Shown: positions 1 through 9,040, counted from the stretch's first letter. The stretch is DNA of 64,000 nucleotides from Nostoc calcicola FACHB-3891 (GCF_014697355.1 NZ_JACJRQ010000007.1:186001-250000), one strand, 5' to 3'. Translations and numbers: made by a program. Notes: generated by a model not told the origin, from the letters alone.

Positions 1-1044
1 CAACTATGGGGTTTACTAGCAGCTTACCAAAACTCTGCACCCCGTCAGTGGGAAAGTTCAGAAATTACATTTATTACTCAAATTGCCAATCAGCTTGGGG
101 TTGCACTCCAACAAGCCCAATTGCATAATCAGACTAAGGAGCAGACAGAAAAGCTAGCTACAGCTTTGCATGATTTAAAGCAAACTCAAACCCAACTGAT
201 TCAAACAGAAAAAATGTCTTCATTGGGTCAATTGGTAGCTGGTATTGCCCACGAAATTAATAATCCAGTAAACTTCATTTATGGCAATATCAATCATGTG
301 AGCGAATACGCCCAAGATTTACTCGGTATCTTAGATTTATATTTACAAAATTGCTCTAATCCCAACCCAGAGATTCGCGAGCGCGCAGAAGAAATAGACT
401 TAGAATTTCTCACTGAAGATTTGCCTAAAACTCTATCCTCAATGAAAATTGGCATCGATCGCATCCGCCAAATTGTCTTAGGTCTACGGAATTTTTCCCG
501 ACTTGACCAAGCAGAAAAAAAACCAGTTGATATCCATGAAGGCATTGATAGCACCTTACTAATTTTGCAGCATCGCTTGAAAGCAAAACCCGAAAGTCCG
601 GCGATTAAATTAGTCAAAGAGTATGGCGAGCTTCCCTTGGTAGAATGCTATGCCGGACCATTGAATCAGGTATTTATGAATGTTTTAAGCAATGCGATCG
701 ACGCTTTAGAAGATTATAGGGAAACATCAAAAAATCATACCAGTCAAATTACGATCTGTACTGCTTTTGGGGAAATAGAAGGTAATATCAAGAGTGTAGT
801 AATTCGCATAAAAGACAATGGACCAGGAATACCCGAAGATTTGAAAGCAAGAATTTGCGATCCATTTTTCACTACTAAACCAGTAGGAAAAGGCACTGGT
901 TTGGGGTTATCAATTAGTTACCAAATTATAGTCGATAAACACAATGGTGTATTTAAATGTGATTCTCAGCCAGGGTTAGGTACAGAATTTTGGATTGAAA
1001 TTCCGATTACACAAATCACCAAATCCCACCATCAACTCCCCTAG
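1..1044 (+). CDS. GAF-domain sensor histidine kinase, C-terminal part (5' end outside window)
   Basis: The frame is open from base 1, so the start lies upstream. The first 40 codons read as the end of a phytochrome-type GAF domain (LWGLLAAYQ, then [17 protein letters not shown]). A coiled linker follows, then a HisKA dimerisation helix with the phospho-acceptor His in AHEINNP (codon at 250-252). The HATPase_c domain shows the N box (NAIDAL), G1 box (DNGPGIPE) and G2 box (GTGLGLSIS). It is a cytosolic two-component kinase module, probably part of a large multi-sensor protein. No receiver domain follows the ATPase domain, so phosphate probably passes to a separate response regulator. The signal it senses cannot be inferred from this fragment. 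Confidence 0.9.
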   Translation, partial: QLWGLLAAYQNSAPRQWESSEITFITQIANQLGVALQQAQLHNQTKEQTEKLATALHDLKQTQTQLIQTEKMSSLGQLVAGIAHEINNPVNFIYGNINHVSEYAQDLLGILDLYLQNCSNPNPEIRERAEEIDLEFLTEDLPKTLSSMKIGIDRIRQIVLGLRNFSRLDQAEKKPVDIHEGIDSTLLILQHRLKAKPESPAIKLVKEYGELPLVECYAGPLNQVFMNVLSNAIDALEDYRETSKNHTSQITICTAFGEIEGNIKSVVIRIKDNGPGIPEDLKARICDPFFTTKPVGKGTGLGLSISYQIIVDKHNGVFKCDSQPGLGTEFWIEIPITQITKSHHQLP

Positions 1045-1275
1045 ATTGGCATAAGGCAGAAAATCCTTAGTTAATGCAATTTATCGGAATTATTGTGCAG
1101 AAAAATATTGCAACAACAAATAAATATAATCAGAAGCCGACTTTATCCCACTCAGAGCAGAACCAAACATGTTTTATCTATTGTCAAAATCTTACAACTC
1201 TGTCATCGCCGATTTTTATAGTCCAAATCGACGAACGCATTAGTAATATTTGCACTCTAGCTAGAGAGTAGACCA

Positions 1276-1318
1276 GGGCAACGCACCTTATTTGCCTCGG
1301 TTTCAGGTGCGTTTGCCC
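1276..1318. other. Long hairpin in gene-free stretch 1045-1581
   Basis: The arms GGGCAACGCACCT (1276-1288) and AGGTGCGTTTGCCC (1305-1318) pair over 13 bp with one bulged T. It lies about 230 bases after the kinase stop and 260 bases before the next gene, with no T-run directly behind it. It could be a terminator, an RNA-processing structure or a dispersed repeat. The rest of 1045-1581 is AT-rich, and I see no supportable gene in it. Confidence 0.45.
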
Positions 1319-1581
1319 CAGAATTTAAGCGAAAGTGTATCACGTGTTGCCTAACAAACAGTAGAAATAGCAATTGAGAATTACTGTTAAATTATACAAA
1401 TTACCACAAATCTGATTAATTTATAAGTTTTTATTTATACAGATAATTAATCCAATAATTATCGTTATATCAAGCAATTAGATATATTTAATCAAGCAAT
1501 ATACCGTATCATAAACAGTGAGCTTTCTAAAAATCGCAATAATTTTCTAATTCCTTCCATCCAAGCAAGGAAAGTTACTAC

Positions 1582-2148
1582 ATGATACCTGCAATCAATA
1601 GTCATTTCGCTAAGCGTCGCCAACTGTCAGCCTTTGCCTGCGCTATTGCGGCTGCAACCATAAGTGTTGATTTCATTAGTACTAAATCAATTGCTCAGGC
1701 CCAGCTCCTCCCAGTAGCTTGCCCAGTAGGTTCGGAGACAGCTACGTACAACCCACTGCTGACAAACCAAGTACAAAATACTACTGTCACCGTCACAGGT
1801 ACTGTAGGTCAATGCATCGGTGCTCAACCGATTAGCTCAGGAACTTACAACTTCACGGCTACGGGTCCGACTTCCTGCAACAACATAGGGACTTTTCCAA
1901 CGTATGTAATTACATACAACTGGAATACTGGGCAATCTAGCCAAGTGCTATATACCTTCACTTCTAGCAATGTGGTTGGAGGTCAAATTATCCTCACTTC
2001 TATAGGAAGCGTTGTTAGTGGTTTGTTCCAAGGTAGGACAGTACAAAGAACCATAGCTCTCTTGGCAACGGATGTTCAAGCTTGCAGCAATCAGGGTCTC
2101 TTTAGCATTGGAGGTCCCCAGACACTGATTATTTTAGGGTCACTATAG
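1582..2148 (+). CDS. Hypothetical exported protein
   Basis: This 188-residue protein is of no family I recognise. The N-terminus is a signal peptide: basic KRR near residues 12-14, a hydrophobic stretch about 17-30, and a likely cleavage site after SIAQA near residue 40. The mature part is rich in Thr, Ser, Asn, Gln and Gly, strongly beta-like, with four Cys that could form two disulfides outside the cytoplasm. The ATG start is supported by an AAGGAAAG ribosome site at 1567-1574. It is a single gene with no obvious operon partner. The composition suits a secreted or cell-surface protein, but no function can be given. Confidence 0.7.
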   Translation: MIPAINSHFAKRRQLSAFACAIAAATISVDFISTKSIAQAQLLPVACPVGSETATYNPLLTNQVQNTTVTVTGTVGQCIGAQPISSGTYNFTATGPTSCNNIGTFPTYVITYNWNTGQSSQVLYTFTSSNVVGGQIILTSIGSVVSGLFQGRTVQRTIALLATDVQACSNQGLFSIGGPQTLIILGSL

Positions 2149-2586
2149 CCCTTTTTTGCAGTCTGGCAGAACCTAATCGCTGAAAGTATAAGATTCTTGT
2201 TTGACTTTTTAACGAAACTCCGTACACCTCTAAAAGGCTGATTTGCTACTCTTGTACAGACAACGATCAACCCCTTGTCTGTACCTATTCCTACCAAAAG
2301 CGAATAAGTTCAAAAATCAAAGCAGATTACTATAGGACTCATATTTGATTGGGTGAAAAAACTCAGTACACCCCTAAATCCCTTTTTTCCTGTTAAGAGT
2401 TCCCCGTTAAGAGTTTCCTCCCTACGTAAATATGTTCATTAATCAAATCGGATTCCTATAGTGAATTTTATTTCTCAAGACAGATGATTTAAATTGATAA
2501 ACCTATCTTAGGACAAATTGAATAAAACTCAACTTAGGCTCTAAAATATCTGAACAAGTAAAAATCACTTTAGTAAGAGTAAATAT
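2149..2586. other. Gene-free stretch with a dispersed repeat
   Basis: No supportable gene is seen. Around 2334-2375 lies a copy of a dispersed sequence (GACTCATATTTGATTGGG then TGAAAAAACTCAGTAC) that recurs at 21581-21633 upstream of the radical SAM gene. Confidence 0.4.
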
Positions 2587-2739
2587 ATGTTGAGTATACT
2601 TTGGGGCATTGTTGTTGTGCTGGTTGCTTTTTGGGCATTAGGATTGGTACTTCATATTGCCGGAAATTTAATTCATGCGGTATTGCTTTTAGCTATTGGA
2701 CTTGCTATTTATAATTTTCTCAAAACGCGTGATGTGTAA
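2587..2739 (+). CDS. Small lmo0937-family (DUF5670-like) membrane protein
   Basis: This 50-residue ORF is almost entirely two hydrophobic helices (about residues 2-22 and 28-45) separated by HIAGNLIH, and ends in a short charged tail KTRDV. The pattern WGIVVVLVAFWALGLVLH followed by a second helix is characteristic of the very small lmo0937-type membrane proteins found in many bacteria and often numerous in Nostocales. The role is unknown; stress association is often assumed. An AAGAG just upstream of the ATG is an acceptable ribosome site. It appears to be transcribed alone. Confidence 0.75.
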   Translation: MLSILWGIVVVLVAFWALGLVLHIAGNLIHAVLLLAIGLAIYNFLKTRDV

Positions 2740-2797
2740 TTAAACGGGTTTAAGTCCCCCACAAAATTGAAAACTTGGTGGTCTACTCTTCGGGTTC

Positions 2798-2831
2798 TCC
2801 GTTCGCGTAGCGTCTCGTAGAGAAGGAGTAC
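2798..2831. repeat. Dispersed cyanobacterial palindromic repeat
   Basis: The segment TTCTCCGTTCGCG/TAGCGTCTCGTAGAGAAGGAG is an imperfect foldback of a type scattered through Nostocales genomes. It is followed by STRR-like units (TCCTGAATTCTGAATTCTGAC) near 2870-2903, just after the dnaN stop. Confidence 0.5.
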
Positions 2832-2907
2832 AATCAGTAGCAGGTTTGAATCCCCTACTGATAGATTCTGAATCCTGAATTCTGAATTCTGACTCCTGAA
2901 TTCTCTT

Positions 2908-4071
2908 TTAACTCCTAAGTTGCACAGGCATAGCTAAATAAGTCATTTTCAAACCACCCAGTGGCGTAAAAATCACTGGAGTTAGGCTTTGATTCAAATG
3001 CATTTGAATTTCGGAAGATGGTAATTCTTTCAACCCTTCCATCAAATATTTGATGTTAAAAGCAATATCTATATTTTCACCCGAAATTTGTGCCGGCATT
3101 GGCTCTCTACCACTGCCCACATCTTGAGCTTCACAAGATAAAATAATTTCCTGGGCTTCGCTATCAATGCTGAGCTTGACAATATTATTTTTCTGATCTG
3201 CTAGCACAGCAATTCGCTCTAAGGTGCTGATGAATTGTCGCCGTTCAATTGTGACTTGTCGCTCAAATTGCCGGGGAATCAGTTGTCTATAGGCGGGATA
3301 TTGCCCTTCTAATGTGCGACTAGTCAAGCGTTGATTTTGCCATGCAAACACAACTTGACCTTGGTCGAAATGTAAAGCCACAGGTTCATCAGATGAGGCG
3401 CTATGAGCTAGCATTCGTTGTAATTCGCGTAATGCTCTAGCTGGGACTGTGACTTCTAGTTGACTAGTTCCATCTAAAGGACGCTCGTTGCTGGTTTCTA
3501 CTACTGCGAGGCGATGTCCATCGGTAGCTGCAAATTCTAGAGTATCTTGTTTAACTGTTAAATGCACTCCCGTAAGTACTTGTTTGGTTTCATCAGCACT
3601 GGTAGCAAACAATGAACCCCGTAATCCCTCAATTAATGCAGCGGTGGTGAGATGGATTACTTCTGTATTTTCAATTACAGGTAGTTCGGGAAATTCTTCA
3701 GGTCCCATTGCTCGTACTTGATAATATCCACTCTTCGGTGTGAGTGTAACAATTAAACCTTCGCCGCTCGATGTTGCACCTGTGAGGGCTGATTCATCAT
3801 CGAGAGTGATTTCGCCTTCTGGAAGACGAGAGGTGATGTCTACAAGTAATTTAGCAGGAAGTGCGATCGCTCCTCCTTGCCAGACCTCAGCATTAAAGCT
3901 AGTGCGGATACCCAAGCTCAAATCAAAAGCTGTTAAGCTTACCTGGTTAGTTTCAGCATCCGCTTGGAGCAACACATTGGCAAGTACCGGATGAGTCGGT
4001 CGTGAAGGTACAGCACGACTGACGAGTGAGAGGTTTGTACTGAGGTCGCTTTGGGCGCAAACTAATTTCAT
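2908..4071 (-). CDS. dnaN: DNA polymerase III beta subunit (sliding clamp)
   Basis: At 387 residues this is full-length for the bacterial beta clamp. It starts MKLVCAQSDLSTNLSLVSRAVPSRPTHPVLANVLL, a typical first-domain start, and contains the second-domain ATDGHRLAVVE motif and a C-terminal PVIFTPLGGLKMTYLAMPVQ, matching the usual YLIMPMR-like end. Three clamp domains of about 125 residues are discernible. The dimeric ring tethers the replicase and other proteins to DNA. In this genome dnaN is 46 kb away from dnaA (50.2 kb) and on the opposite strand, unlike the linked pair of many bacteria. The gene is flanked by repeat-bearing intergenic DNA and is not in an evident operon. Confidence 0.97.
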   Translation of the reverse strand: MKLVCAQSDLSTNLSLVSRAVPSRPTHPVLANVLLQADAETNQVSLTAFDLSLGIRTSFNAEVWQGGAIALPAKLLVDITSRLPEGEITLDDESALTGATSSGEGLIVTLTPKSGYYQVRAMGPEEFPELPVIENTEVIHLTTAALIEGLRGSLFATSADETKQVLTGVHLTVKQDTLEFAATDGHRLAVVETSNERPLDGTSQLEVTVPARALRELQRMLAHSASSDEPVALHFDQGQVVFAWQNQRLTSRTLEGQYPAYRQLIPRQFERQVTIERRQFISTLERIAVLADQKNNIVKLSIDSEAQEIILSCEAQDVGSGREPMPAQISGENIDIAFNIKYLMEGLKELPSSEIQMHLNQSLTPVIFTPLGGLKMTYLAMPVQLRS

Positions 4072-4258
4072 AAGTCAGATTCAGCTGGTGAAAGATATCG
4101 TAACATCCTTATTGTTGATACGCGAATGGCAAAATATAGCAGTTCCCAATTGAGATACAGCAATTTGTAGACAATACAGTTTGGATAAGGTTTTTTGACG
4201 AAAATTCTAGATCGCAAAAACAAGGGTAAATCGTCATCTTTACAAAAATAAGTCCTTT

Positions 4259-4324
4259 GTAGAGACGGCGATTTATCGCGTCTCTTGCCTTAACCGGCGA
4301 TTTATCGCGTCTCTTGCCTTAACC
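4259..4324. repeat. Palindromic repeat with a 29-bp tandem duplication, in gene-free stretch 4072-4670
   Basis: A 29-bp unit beginning GGCGATTTATCGCGTCTC lies at 4267-4295 and is repeated exactly at 4296-4324. With the preceding GTAGAGAC (4259-4266) the first copy forms an imperfect inverted repeat (GAGACGGCGAT against ATCGCGTCTC). It resembles the palindromes at 18089-18116 and 63381-63408. STRR-like units (TTCTGAATTCTGAATTCTG) follow at about 4395-4440. No supportable gene lies between 4072 and 4670. Confidence 0.7.
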
Positions 4325-4670
4325 GCGGATTTCCAGGAAGGTGAAGTACAGAAGCTAGGTCCCAAAGCCGCGTAGAAACCCTGTTTTCCTTCTAAATTCT
4401 GACTCCTGTTAGCGTAGCCCATTCTGAATTCTGAATTCTGCTGTATAAAGTGGTTGGAACCCTTTGATGGATCGTCAGATAAAGGTTAGGATAATCCATC
4501 AATTAGAGGAATATCTTGAAGCAAAACGCGATTAAGCGTGTTGCAGAGCAAAAATTACCCAAATCAAAGTTTGGGCAGATTCTTTGGGGAGGTTGCTACT
4601 CGTACTACGATCAATTTTTGTTTTTCTAGTCACAGAAAATTTCGACTGAGTAAATCTAAGTTATCGAGCC

Positions 4671-5240
4671 TTGAATAAGCTACTCTTTACAGGTAAATCT
4701 TTTAAATTAATGGCTTTTGTCCTACCGCTAATTATGTGGTGGGGATACAAAGAAGTACAAAACCAATTTGTACAGCCGCAAGCAGTGATCGTTTTGGGTG
4801 GTTCAACGAGACGTTTAGAGAGAGAGAAGTTTACGGCAGAATTTGTCCGTAAGCATCCAGATATACCAATCTGGATTACGGGGGGTAGTCCAGCAACGTC
4901 CACAAAACGAGTGTTTACCAAAGCTGGTGTTAACCCTAAACGTTTACACTTGGACTATGAAGCAGTTGATACAGTTACTAATTTTACTACGTTGGTAGAT
5001 GATTTGCAAGCTCGCGGGATCAAGAGTGTTTATTTGATTACTTCAGACTTCCATATGCGCCGGGCTTGTGTCATCGGCGAAATTATTTTGGGTAGTCGGG
5101 GTATTTATTTAAAACCAGTACCAGTTCCCTCAGAAAATCCCCCTGAATCTCTTGAAAAATCTATTCGAGATGGAGCTAGAGCCATACTTTGGTTAGCAAC
5201 TGGTTACACTGGTGTCGATGCCGCTAAAACTAAACCCTGA
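4671..5240 (+). CDS. YdcF/SanA-type DUF218 protein
   Basis: This 189-residue protein has an N-terminal membrane helix (residues about 14-25) followed by a DUF218 fold. The family hallmarks are AVIVLGGS, WITGGSP, NF-TTLVDDL and VYLITSDFHMRRA. DUF218 proteins sit at or in the membrane and have been linked to envelope and polysaccharide functions; the reaction is not established. The first possible start is a TTG at 4671. An ATG at 4710 (MAFVLPL) would shorten the N-terminus to the start of the hydrophobic helix and is a serious alternative. No ribosome site clearly decides. The gene stands between dnaN and guaB3 but is not clearly coupled to either. Confidence 0.8.
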   Translation: MNKLLFTGKSFKLMAFVLPLIMWWGYKEVQNQFVQPQAVIVLGGSTRRLEREKFTAEFVRKHPDIPIWITGGSPATSTKRVFTKAGVNPKRLHLDYEAVDTVTNFTTLVDDLQARGIKSVYLITSDFHMRRACVIGEIILGSRGIYLKPVPVPSENPPESLEKSIRDGARAILWLATGYTGVDAAKTKP

Positions 5241-5250
5241 ATCAAAGCAA

Positions 5251-5359
5251 TTTTGGATTTTGGATTTTGGATTTTGGACTTCAAGATTAATGCTAATAAT
5301 CTGGTGATTGGTCATTGGTCATTGGACAAAGGACAAAGGACAAAGGACAAAGGACAAAT
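5251..5359. repeat. STRR-type tandem heptamers
   Basis: Two arrays lie close together: TTTGGAT units at 5251-5280 and GGACAAA units at 5324-5359. Such short tandem repeats are typical of heterocystous cyanobacteria and carry no credible coding signal. Confidence 0.8.
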
Positions 5360-5461
5360 GACAGCCGTCACTAGTCACCTATATAGTTTGGGAAAAAAAA
5401 CGCCCCAATTTCTCTCACAATTTGATACCCTAGCTTAAACAGAATTGAGAAAAGTTAAAGC

Positions 5462-6625
5462 GTGGAAATTCAACTTGGGCGGGGAAAAACAGCTCGCAGA
5501 GCTTACGGAATAGATGAAATTGCTCTAGTCCCCGGTAACAGAACACTAGACCCCAGTTTGGCAGATACTAAGTGGCGGATTGGCAATATTGAGCGCGAAA
5601 TCCCGATAATTGCCAGTGCAATGGATGGCGTAGTAGATGTTCGTATGGCTGTACGTTTGTCACAGTTAGGAGCATTAGGTGTCCTCAATTTAGAGGGTAT
5701 TCAAACTCGCTATGCCGACCCAGAGCCAATATTAGATCGGATTGCCTCTGTGGGTAAAGATGAATTTGTTGCCCTAATGCAAGAACTCTATGCCGAACCA
5801 ATAAAGCCGGAATTAATTGAAAAACGTATTCAGGAAATTAAACAACAAGGCGGCATTGCGGCGGTGAGTGCGACGCCAGCAGGAGCCAGCAAATATGGTG
5901 AGGCTGTGGCAAAAGCCGGGGCAGATTTATTTTTTGTGCAGGCTACGGTGGTTTCGACTGCACATTTGTCACCAGAGTCTTTAGTACCACTTGATTTAGC
6001 AGAATTTTGTCGTTCAATGCCTATTCCCGTGGTGTTGGGGAATTGTGTAACTTACGAAGTCACTTTGAATTTGTTAAAAGCTGGGGCGGCTGGGGTATTG
6101 GTGGGAATTGGTCCTGGTGCTGCTTGTACATCTCGGGGAGTGTTGGGTGTAGGTGTGCCCCAAGCAACTGCGATCGCCGATTGTGCTGCGGCACGAGATG
6201 ATTACTACAAGGAAACTGGTAATTATATCCCTGTCATCGCTGATGGTGGTTTAATCACTGGTGGCGATATTTGTAAATGCATCGCTTGTGGTGCCGATGG
6301 TGTAATGATTGGTTCTCCCTTTGCCAGAGCCGCCGAAGCCCCAGGACGGGGTTATCATTGGGGAATGGCGACTCCCAGCCCAGTCTTACCTCGTGGCACT
6401 CGCATTCGCGTTGCCACCACTGGCAGCCTAGAGCAAATACTCGTTGGTCCAGCAGGACTAGATGATGGCACTCACAATCTTTTAGGAGCCTTAAAGACTA
6501 GCATGGGCACCTTGGGAGCCAAAAATATTAAAGAAATGCAACAGGTGGAAGTTGTGATTGCTCCTTCCTTATTAACTGAGGGCAAAGTTTACCAAAAAGC
6601 TCAGCAATTAGGAATGGGGAAATAA
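5462..6625 (+). CDS. guaB3: GuaB3-family IMP dehydrogenase
   Basis: This 387-residue TIM-barrel protein lacks the CBS pair of canonical GuaB. It shows the dehydrogenase core: PIIASAMDGVVD for the substrate side, the catalytic loop GIGPGAACTSRG with Cys222, VIADGGLITGGD, and ADGVMIGSPFARA. In cyanobacteria GuaB3 proteins convert IMP to XMP in guanine nucleotide synthesis. The GTG start at 5462 gives the family's conserved N-terminus (EIQLGRGKTARRAYGIDEIALVPG). The gene is followed by the small RNA Yfr1 and then trxA, an order kept in many cyanobacteria. Confidence 0.95.
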   Translation: MEIQLGRGKTARRAYGIDEIALVPGNRTLDPSLADTKWRIGNIEREIPIIASAMDGVVDVRMAVRLSQLGALGVLNLEGIQTRYADPEPILDRIASVGKDEFVALMQELYAEPIKPELIEKRIQEIKQQGGIAAVSATPAGASKYGEAVAKAGADLFFVQATVVSTAHLSPESLVPLDLAEFCRSMPIPVVLGNCVTYEVTLNLLKAGAAGVLVGIGPGAACTSRGVLGVGVPQATAIADCAAARDDYYKETGNYIPVIADGGLITGGDICKCIACGADGVMIGSPFARAAEAPGRGYHWGMATPSPVLPRGTRIRVATTGSLEQILVGPAGLDDGTHNLLGALKTSMGTLGAKNIKEMQQVEVVIAPSLLTEGKVYQKAQQLGMGK

Positions 6626-6630
6626 AGGGA

Positions 6631-6745
6631 ATGGGGAGTAGGGAGTGGGGAGATGGGGAAGATGAGGGAGATGAGGGAGATGAGGGAGATTATAAAAAAG
6701 CTTCCCACACCTCCCCTACTCCCCAATCCCCACTCCCCACTCCCA
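6631..6745. repeat. Purine-rich then pyrimidine-rich repeat tract
   Basis: G-rich units (GGGGAGTAGGGAGTGGGGAGATGGGG, GATGAGGGA repeated) run to about 6690. Complementary C-rich units (TCCCCTACTCCCCAATCCCCACTCCCC) occupy 6714-6745. The two halves could fold into a long imperfect hairpin after guaB3. The open frame through it is low-complexity and not a gene. Confidence 0.65.
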
Positions 6746-6806
6746 AATTCTTAAATAAATTTTTTCAGGCCCCTAAACAATTCCTGGAAAAATCCCATAT
6801 GTCGCC

Positions 6807-6812
6807 TACAAT
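6807..6812 (+). promoter_or_regulatory. -10 element of yfr1
   Basis: TACAAT lies 7-8 bases before the likely first base of the Yfr1 RNA, the correct distance for a sigma-70 type -10 box. No convincing -35 hexamer is seen. Confidence 0.6.
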
Positions 6813-6819
6813 AGAGATA

Positions 6820-6886
6820 GCGGAGACGCATGTTTCCGTTCACTCCTCACACCACACTCCGCCCGGACTACTGTTCGGGCGGTTCC
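6820..6886 (+). ncRNA. yfr1: Yfr1 small regulatory RNA
   Basis: The unpaired centre carries the ultraconserved Yfr1 motif ACTCCTCACACCACACTCC at 6842-6860. It sits between a 7-bp 5' hairpin (CGGAGAC/GTTTCCG, 6821-6838) and a strong 3' hairpin (CCGCCCGGAC/GTTCGGGCGG, 6859-6882) that also acts as terminator. The size (about 65 nt) and the place between guaB3 and trxA match Yfr1 in other cyanobacteria. The RNA is an abundant trans-acting regulator known to repress outer-membrane porin mRNAs in marine relatives; its targets here are unknown. Confidence 0.95.
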
Positions 6887-7007
6887 TTATGTTTATGAAT
6901 AAATTCTCAAGCTTCTTTGCAAATGTACATCCTCTACTCTGAAGCAGATGTTTTTGCTATGGTAGAATTTTCACGAAGCTCAGATATATTTGGCGAAGGT
7001 TTTAGGC

Positions 7008-7331
7008 ATGTCAGCAGCCGCACAAGTTACGGATTCTACTTTTAAGCAAGAAGTACTCGACAGCGCAGTACCCGTTTTAGTTGACTTTTGGGCACCCTGG
7101 TGCGGACCATGCCGTATGGTAGCTCCTGTTGTCGATGAAATCTCCGAACAGTACAAGGGTCAAATTAAGGTTGTCAAAGTCAACACGGATGAAAATCCTA
7201 ATGTTGCCAGTCAGTATGGCATCCGCAGCATACCCACATTAATGATTTTTAAGGGTGGACAAAAGGTAGATATGGTGGTCGGCGCTGTGCCTAAAACTAC
7301 ATTAGCTACCACTCTGGAAAAGTATCTCTGA
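7008..7331 (+). CDS. trxA: Thioredoxin (m-type)
   Basis: This is a 107-residue classic thioredoxin with active site WCGPC (Cys32, Cys35), the cis-proline region SIPTLMIFK, and the [19 protein letters not shown] core. It reduces disulfides in enzymes and peroxiredoxins in the cytosol. A frame opens earlier at a TTG (6990), but the ATG at 7008 has GAAGG 9 bases upstream and gives the usual N-terminus ([12 protein letters not shown]). It lies 120 bases behind Yfr1, whose terminator hairpin separates it from guaB3. Confidence 0.96.
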   Translation: MSAAAQVTDSTFKQEVLDSAVPVLVDFWAPWCGPCRMVAPVVDEISEQYKGQIKVVKVNTDENPNVASQYGIRSIPTLMIFKGGQKVDMVVGAVPKTTLATTLEKYL

Positions 7332-7396
7332 AACTCAATTGGTAACAAAATCCTCTTGAGTTATATATTCTTTTGTAACTTTAAGTTAATTTTTGC

Positions 7397-7441
7397 AAAC
7401 AAGTTTGAAAGGCTTGAATTTCAAGTATTTCAAGCTTGTTT
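7397..7441 (+). terminator. Extended hairpin behind trxA
   Basis: AAACAAGTTTGAAAGGCTTGAA pairs almost throughout with TTTCAAGTATTTCAAG/CTTGTTT, giving a 45-base near-palindrome 66 bases after the stop and followed by TACATTTG. It probably ends the trxA transcript. The remaining 7332-7892 has an STRR array but no supportable gene. Confidence 0.5.
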
Positions 7442-7460
7442 ACATTTGTATACAATTTGA

Positions 7461-7502
7461 GGAGTTAGGAGTTAGGAGTTAGGAGTTAGGAGTTAGGAGT
7501 CA
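7461..7502. repeat. STRR array, six GGAGTTA units
   Basis: Five exact GGAGTTA heptamers and one GGAGTCA follow each other. The complementary motif (TAACTCC) builds the arrays at 43372-43434 and 46269-46352. Confidence 0.9.
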
Positions 7503-7892
7503 GAATAAAAATTAGTTGCTCTGTGTTTAAATTACGAATTATTCACTTAGCGATCGCCACTAAAATCGCTTTATCTAGGAGTTTGTTTGTATGATGCCCT
7601 GAATAATAACTAAAAGAAACACTATATTGCCCACAGCATCTGCTAAGAGGATGTCTTAACCAGAACAGAGAATTCACACCAGGCAGCTTTTATCAGGGTT
7701 TCCTCACAACCAAATCATAATCTTGCTGTGTTTGCTAGAACCTAGAGGAAGCTTAAAATAAGCAATGGGAATAATAAGCTTGTTCAAGAAAAGCAGCAAG
7801 TTATGCATTTCTAATTAAGTTCCACAAATGTTGAAGTAGCGATATATTTTGATAATCTATTTCCGATAAATCAACTATTCGTTGTTGAATCT

Positions 7893-8705
7893 ATGAAGTC
7901 TTATTTAGCCGCCGCTATTCAATTAACCAGTGTGCCCGATCTCCAAAAAAATTTGGCACAGGCAGAAGAATTAATAGATCTTGCCGTGCGTCGAGGTGCT
8001 GAGTTGGTGGGTTTGCCAGAAAACTTTTCTTTTATGGGAGAAGAAAAAGACAGACTTGCCCAAGGGGATGCCATCGCTATTGAAAGTGAAAAATTCTTGA
8101 AAAAAATGGCTCAGCGCTTCCAAATTACCATCTTGGGCGGCAGCTTTCCACTTCCGGTAGACAATACAGGCAAAGTTTATAACACCACTCTACTCATCGA
8201 TCCAAGCGGTCAAGAACTTGCCCGCTACTACAAAGTACACTTATTTGATGTTGATGTCCCCGACGGCAACACTTATCGAGAGTCCAACACTGTTGTAGCT
8301 GGTACCCAACTACCCCCCGTATATTTTTCAGAAAAACTCGGTAATTTAGGACTTTCTATTTGTTATGATGTCCGCTTTCCAGAACTCTACCGTCATTTGG
8401 CAGACAAGGGAGCCGATGTCTTATTTGTTCCTGCCGCTTTTACTGCCTTTACAGGGAAAGACCACTGGCAAGTATTATTACAAGCAAGAGCCATCGAAAA
8501 TACTGCTTACGTCATTGCTCCCGCCCAAACAGGCAACAACTATGGTCGCCGTCTAACCCACGGACACGCTGTGATTATTGACCCTTGGGGTGTAATTTTA
8601 GCCGATGCTGGGGAAAAACCGGGAATTGCGATCGCTGAAATTAAACCCACTAGGCTTGAACAAGTACGCCGTCAAATGCCCTCTTTACAGCATCGGGTAT
8701 TTTAG
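7893..8705 (+). CDS. Nitrilase-superfamily amidase (Nit1/Nit2-like, probable deaminated-glutathione amidase)
   Basis: This 270-residue carbon-nitrogen hydrolase has the Glu-Lys-Cys triad: Glu43 in LPENFSFMG, Lys114 in RYYKVHLFDVDVP, and Cys157 in LSICYDVRFPELYR. The DVDVPDG and FPELYR context is that of the Nit branch, which hydrolyses deaminated glutathione and related omega-amides, rather than true nitrilases. The enzyme is cytosolic. The ATG at 7893 gives the family's normal start (KSYLAAAIQLTS). The gene is monocistronic with a strong terminator hairpin behind it. The substrate is inferred from branch motifs only. Confidence 0.88.
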   Translation: MKSYLAAAIQLTSVPDLQKNLAQAEELIDLAVRRGAELVGLPENFSFMGEEKDRLAQGDAIAIESEKFLKKMAQRFQITILGGSFPLPVDNTGKVYNTTLLIDPSGQELARYYKVHLFDVDVPDGNTYRESNTVVAGTQLPPVYFSEKLGNLGLSICYDVRFPELYRHLADKGADVLFVPAAFTAFTGKDHWQVLLQARAIENTAYVIAPAQTGNNYGRRLTHGHAVIIDPWGVILADAGEKPGIAIAEIKPTRLEQVRRQMPSLQHRVF

Positions 8706-8821
8706 GGAATGGGGACTGGGAAATGGGGAGATGGGGAGGCAGAGGAAGAATAACTCCTCAGTTATCAGTCAACAGTCATCAGTCAGCACTCTCCATGCCT
8801 AATTCTCATGAATAAAACAAA

Positions 8822-8855
8822 AAACTGGGTGACTTCAATGCCACCCAGTTTATTT
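8822..8855 (+). terminator. Terminator of the nitrilase gene
   Basis: A perfect 10-bp stem AAACTGGGTG (8822-8831) / CACCCAGTTT (8842-8851) is followed by a T-rich TATTTA. STRR-like GAGTTAGAAGTTAG units and C-rich CATCTCCC repeats (8937-9010) fill the space to the aldolase stop. No gene is seen in 8706-9040. Confidence 0.75.
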
Positions 8856-9040
8856 ATGTCAATATTAAAGTTCTTACTTTTCTTGGTACATAGGAGTGCT
8901 TTTGCTCCTATTTGTAAATAAAAGGAATTAAGAGTTGGGAGTTAGAAGTTAGAAGTTAGGAGTTAGGAGTTAAAAGTTATTCTCCCCATCTCCCCATCTC
9001 CCCATCTCCCTAGCCCCCAATCCCCAGTCCCTTTTATTGA

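Noticed and set aside
1074..1271. 65-codon open frame after the histidine kinase
   Set aside because: No ribosome site, low-complexity Asn/Thr/Ile-rich composition and no recognisable similarity; treated as intergenic.
5253..5438. 61-codon open frame before guaB3
   Set aside because: It is composed of TTTGGAT and GGACAAA repeats and is not protein-like.
6631..6942. Open frame of 103 codons between guaB3 and trxA
   Set aside because: It is made of GGGGAGATGAGGG repeats and covers the Yfr1 RNA; no ribosome site or protein-like sequence.
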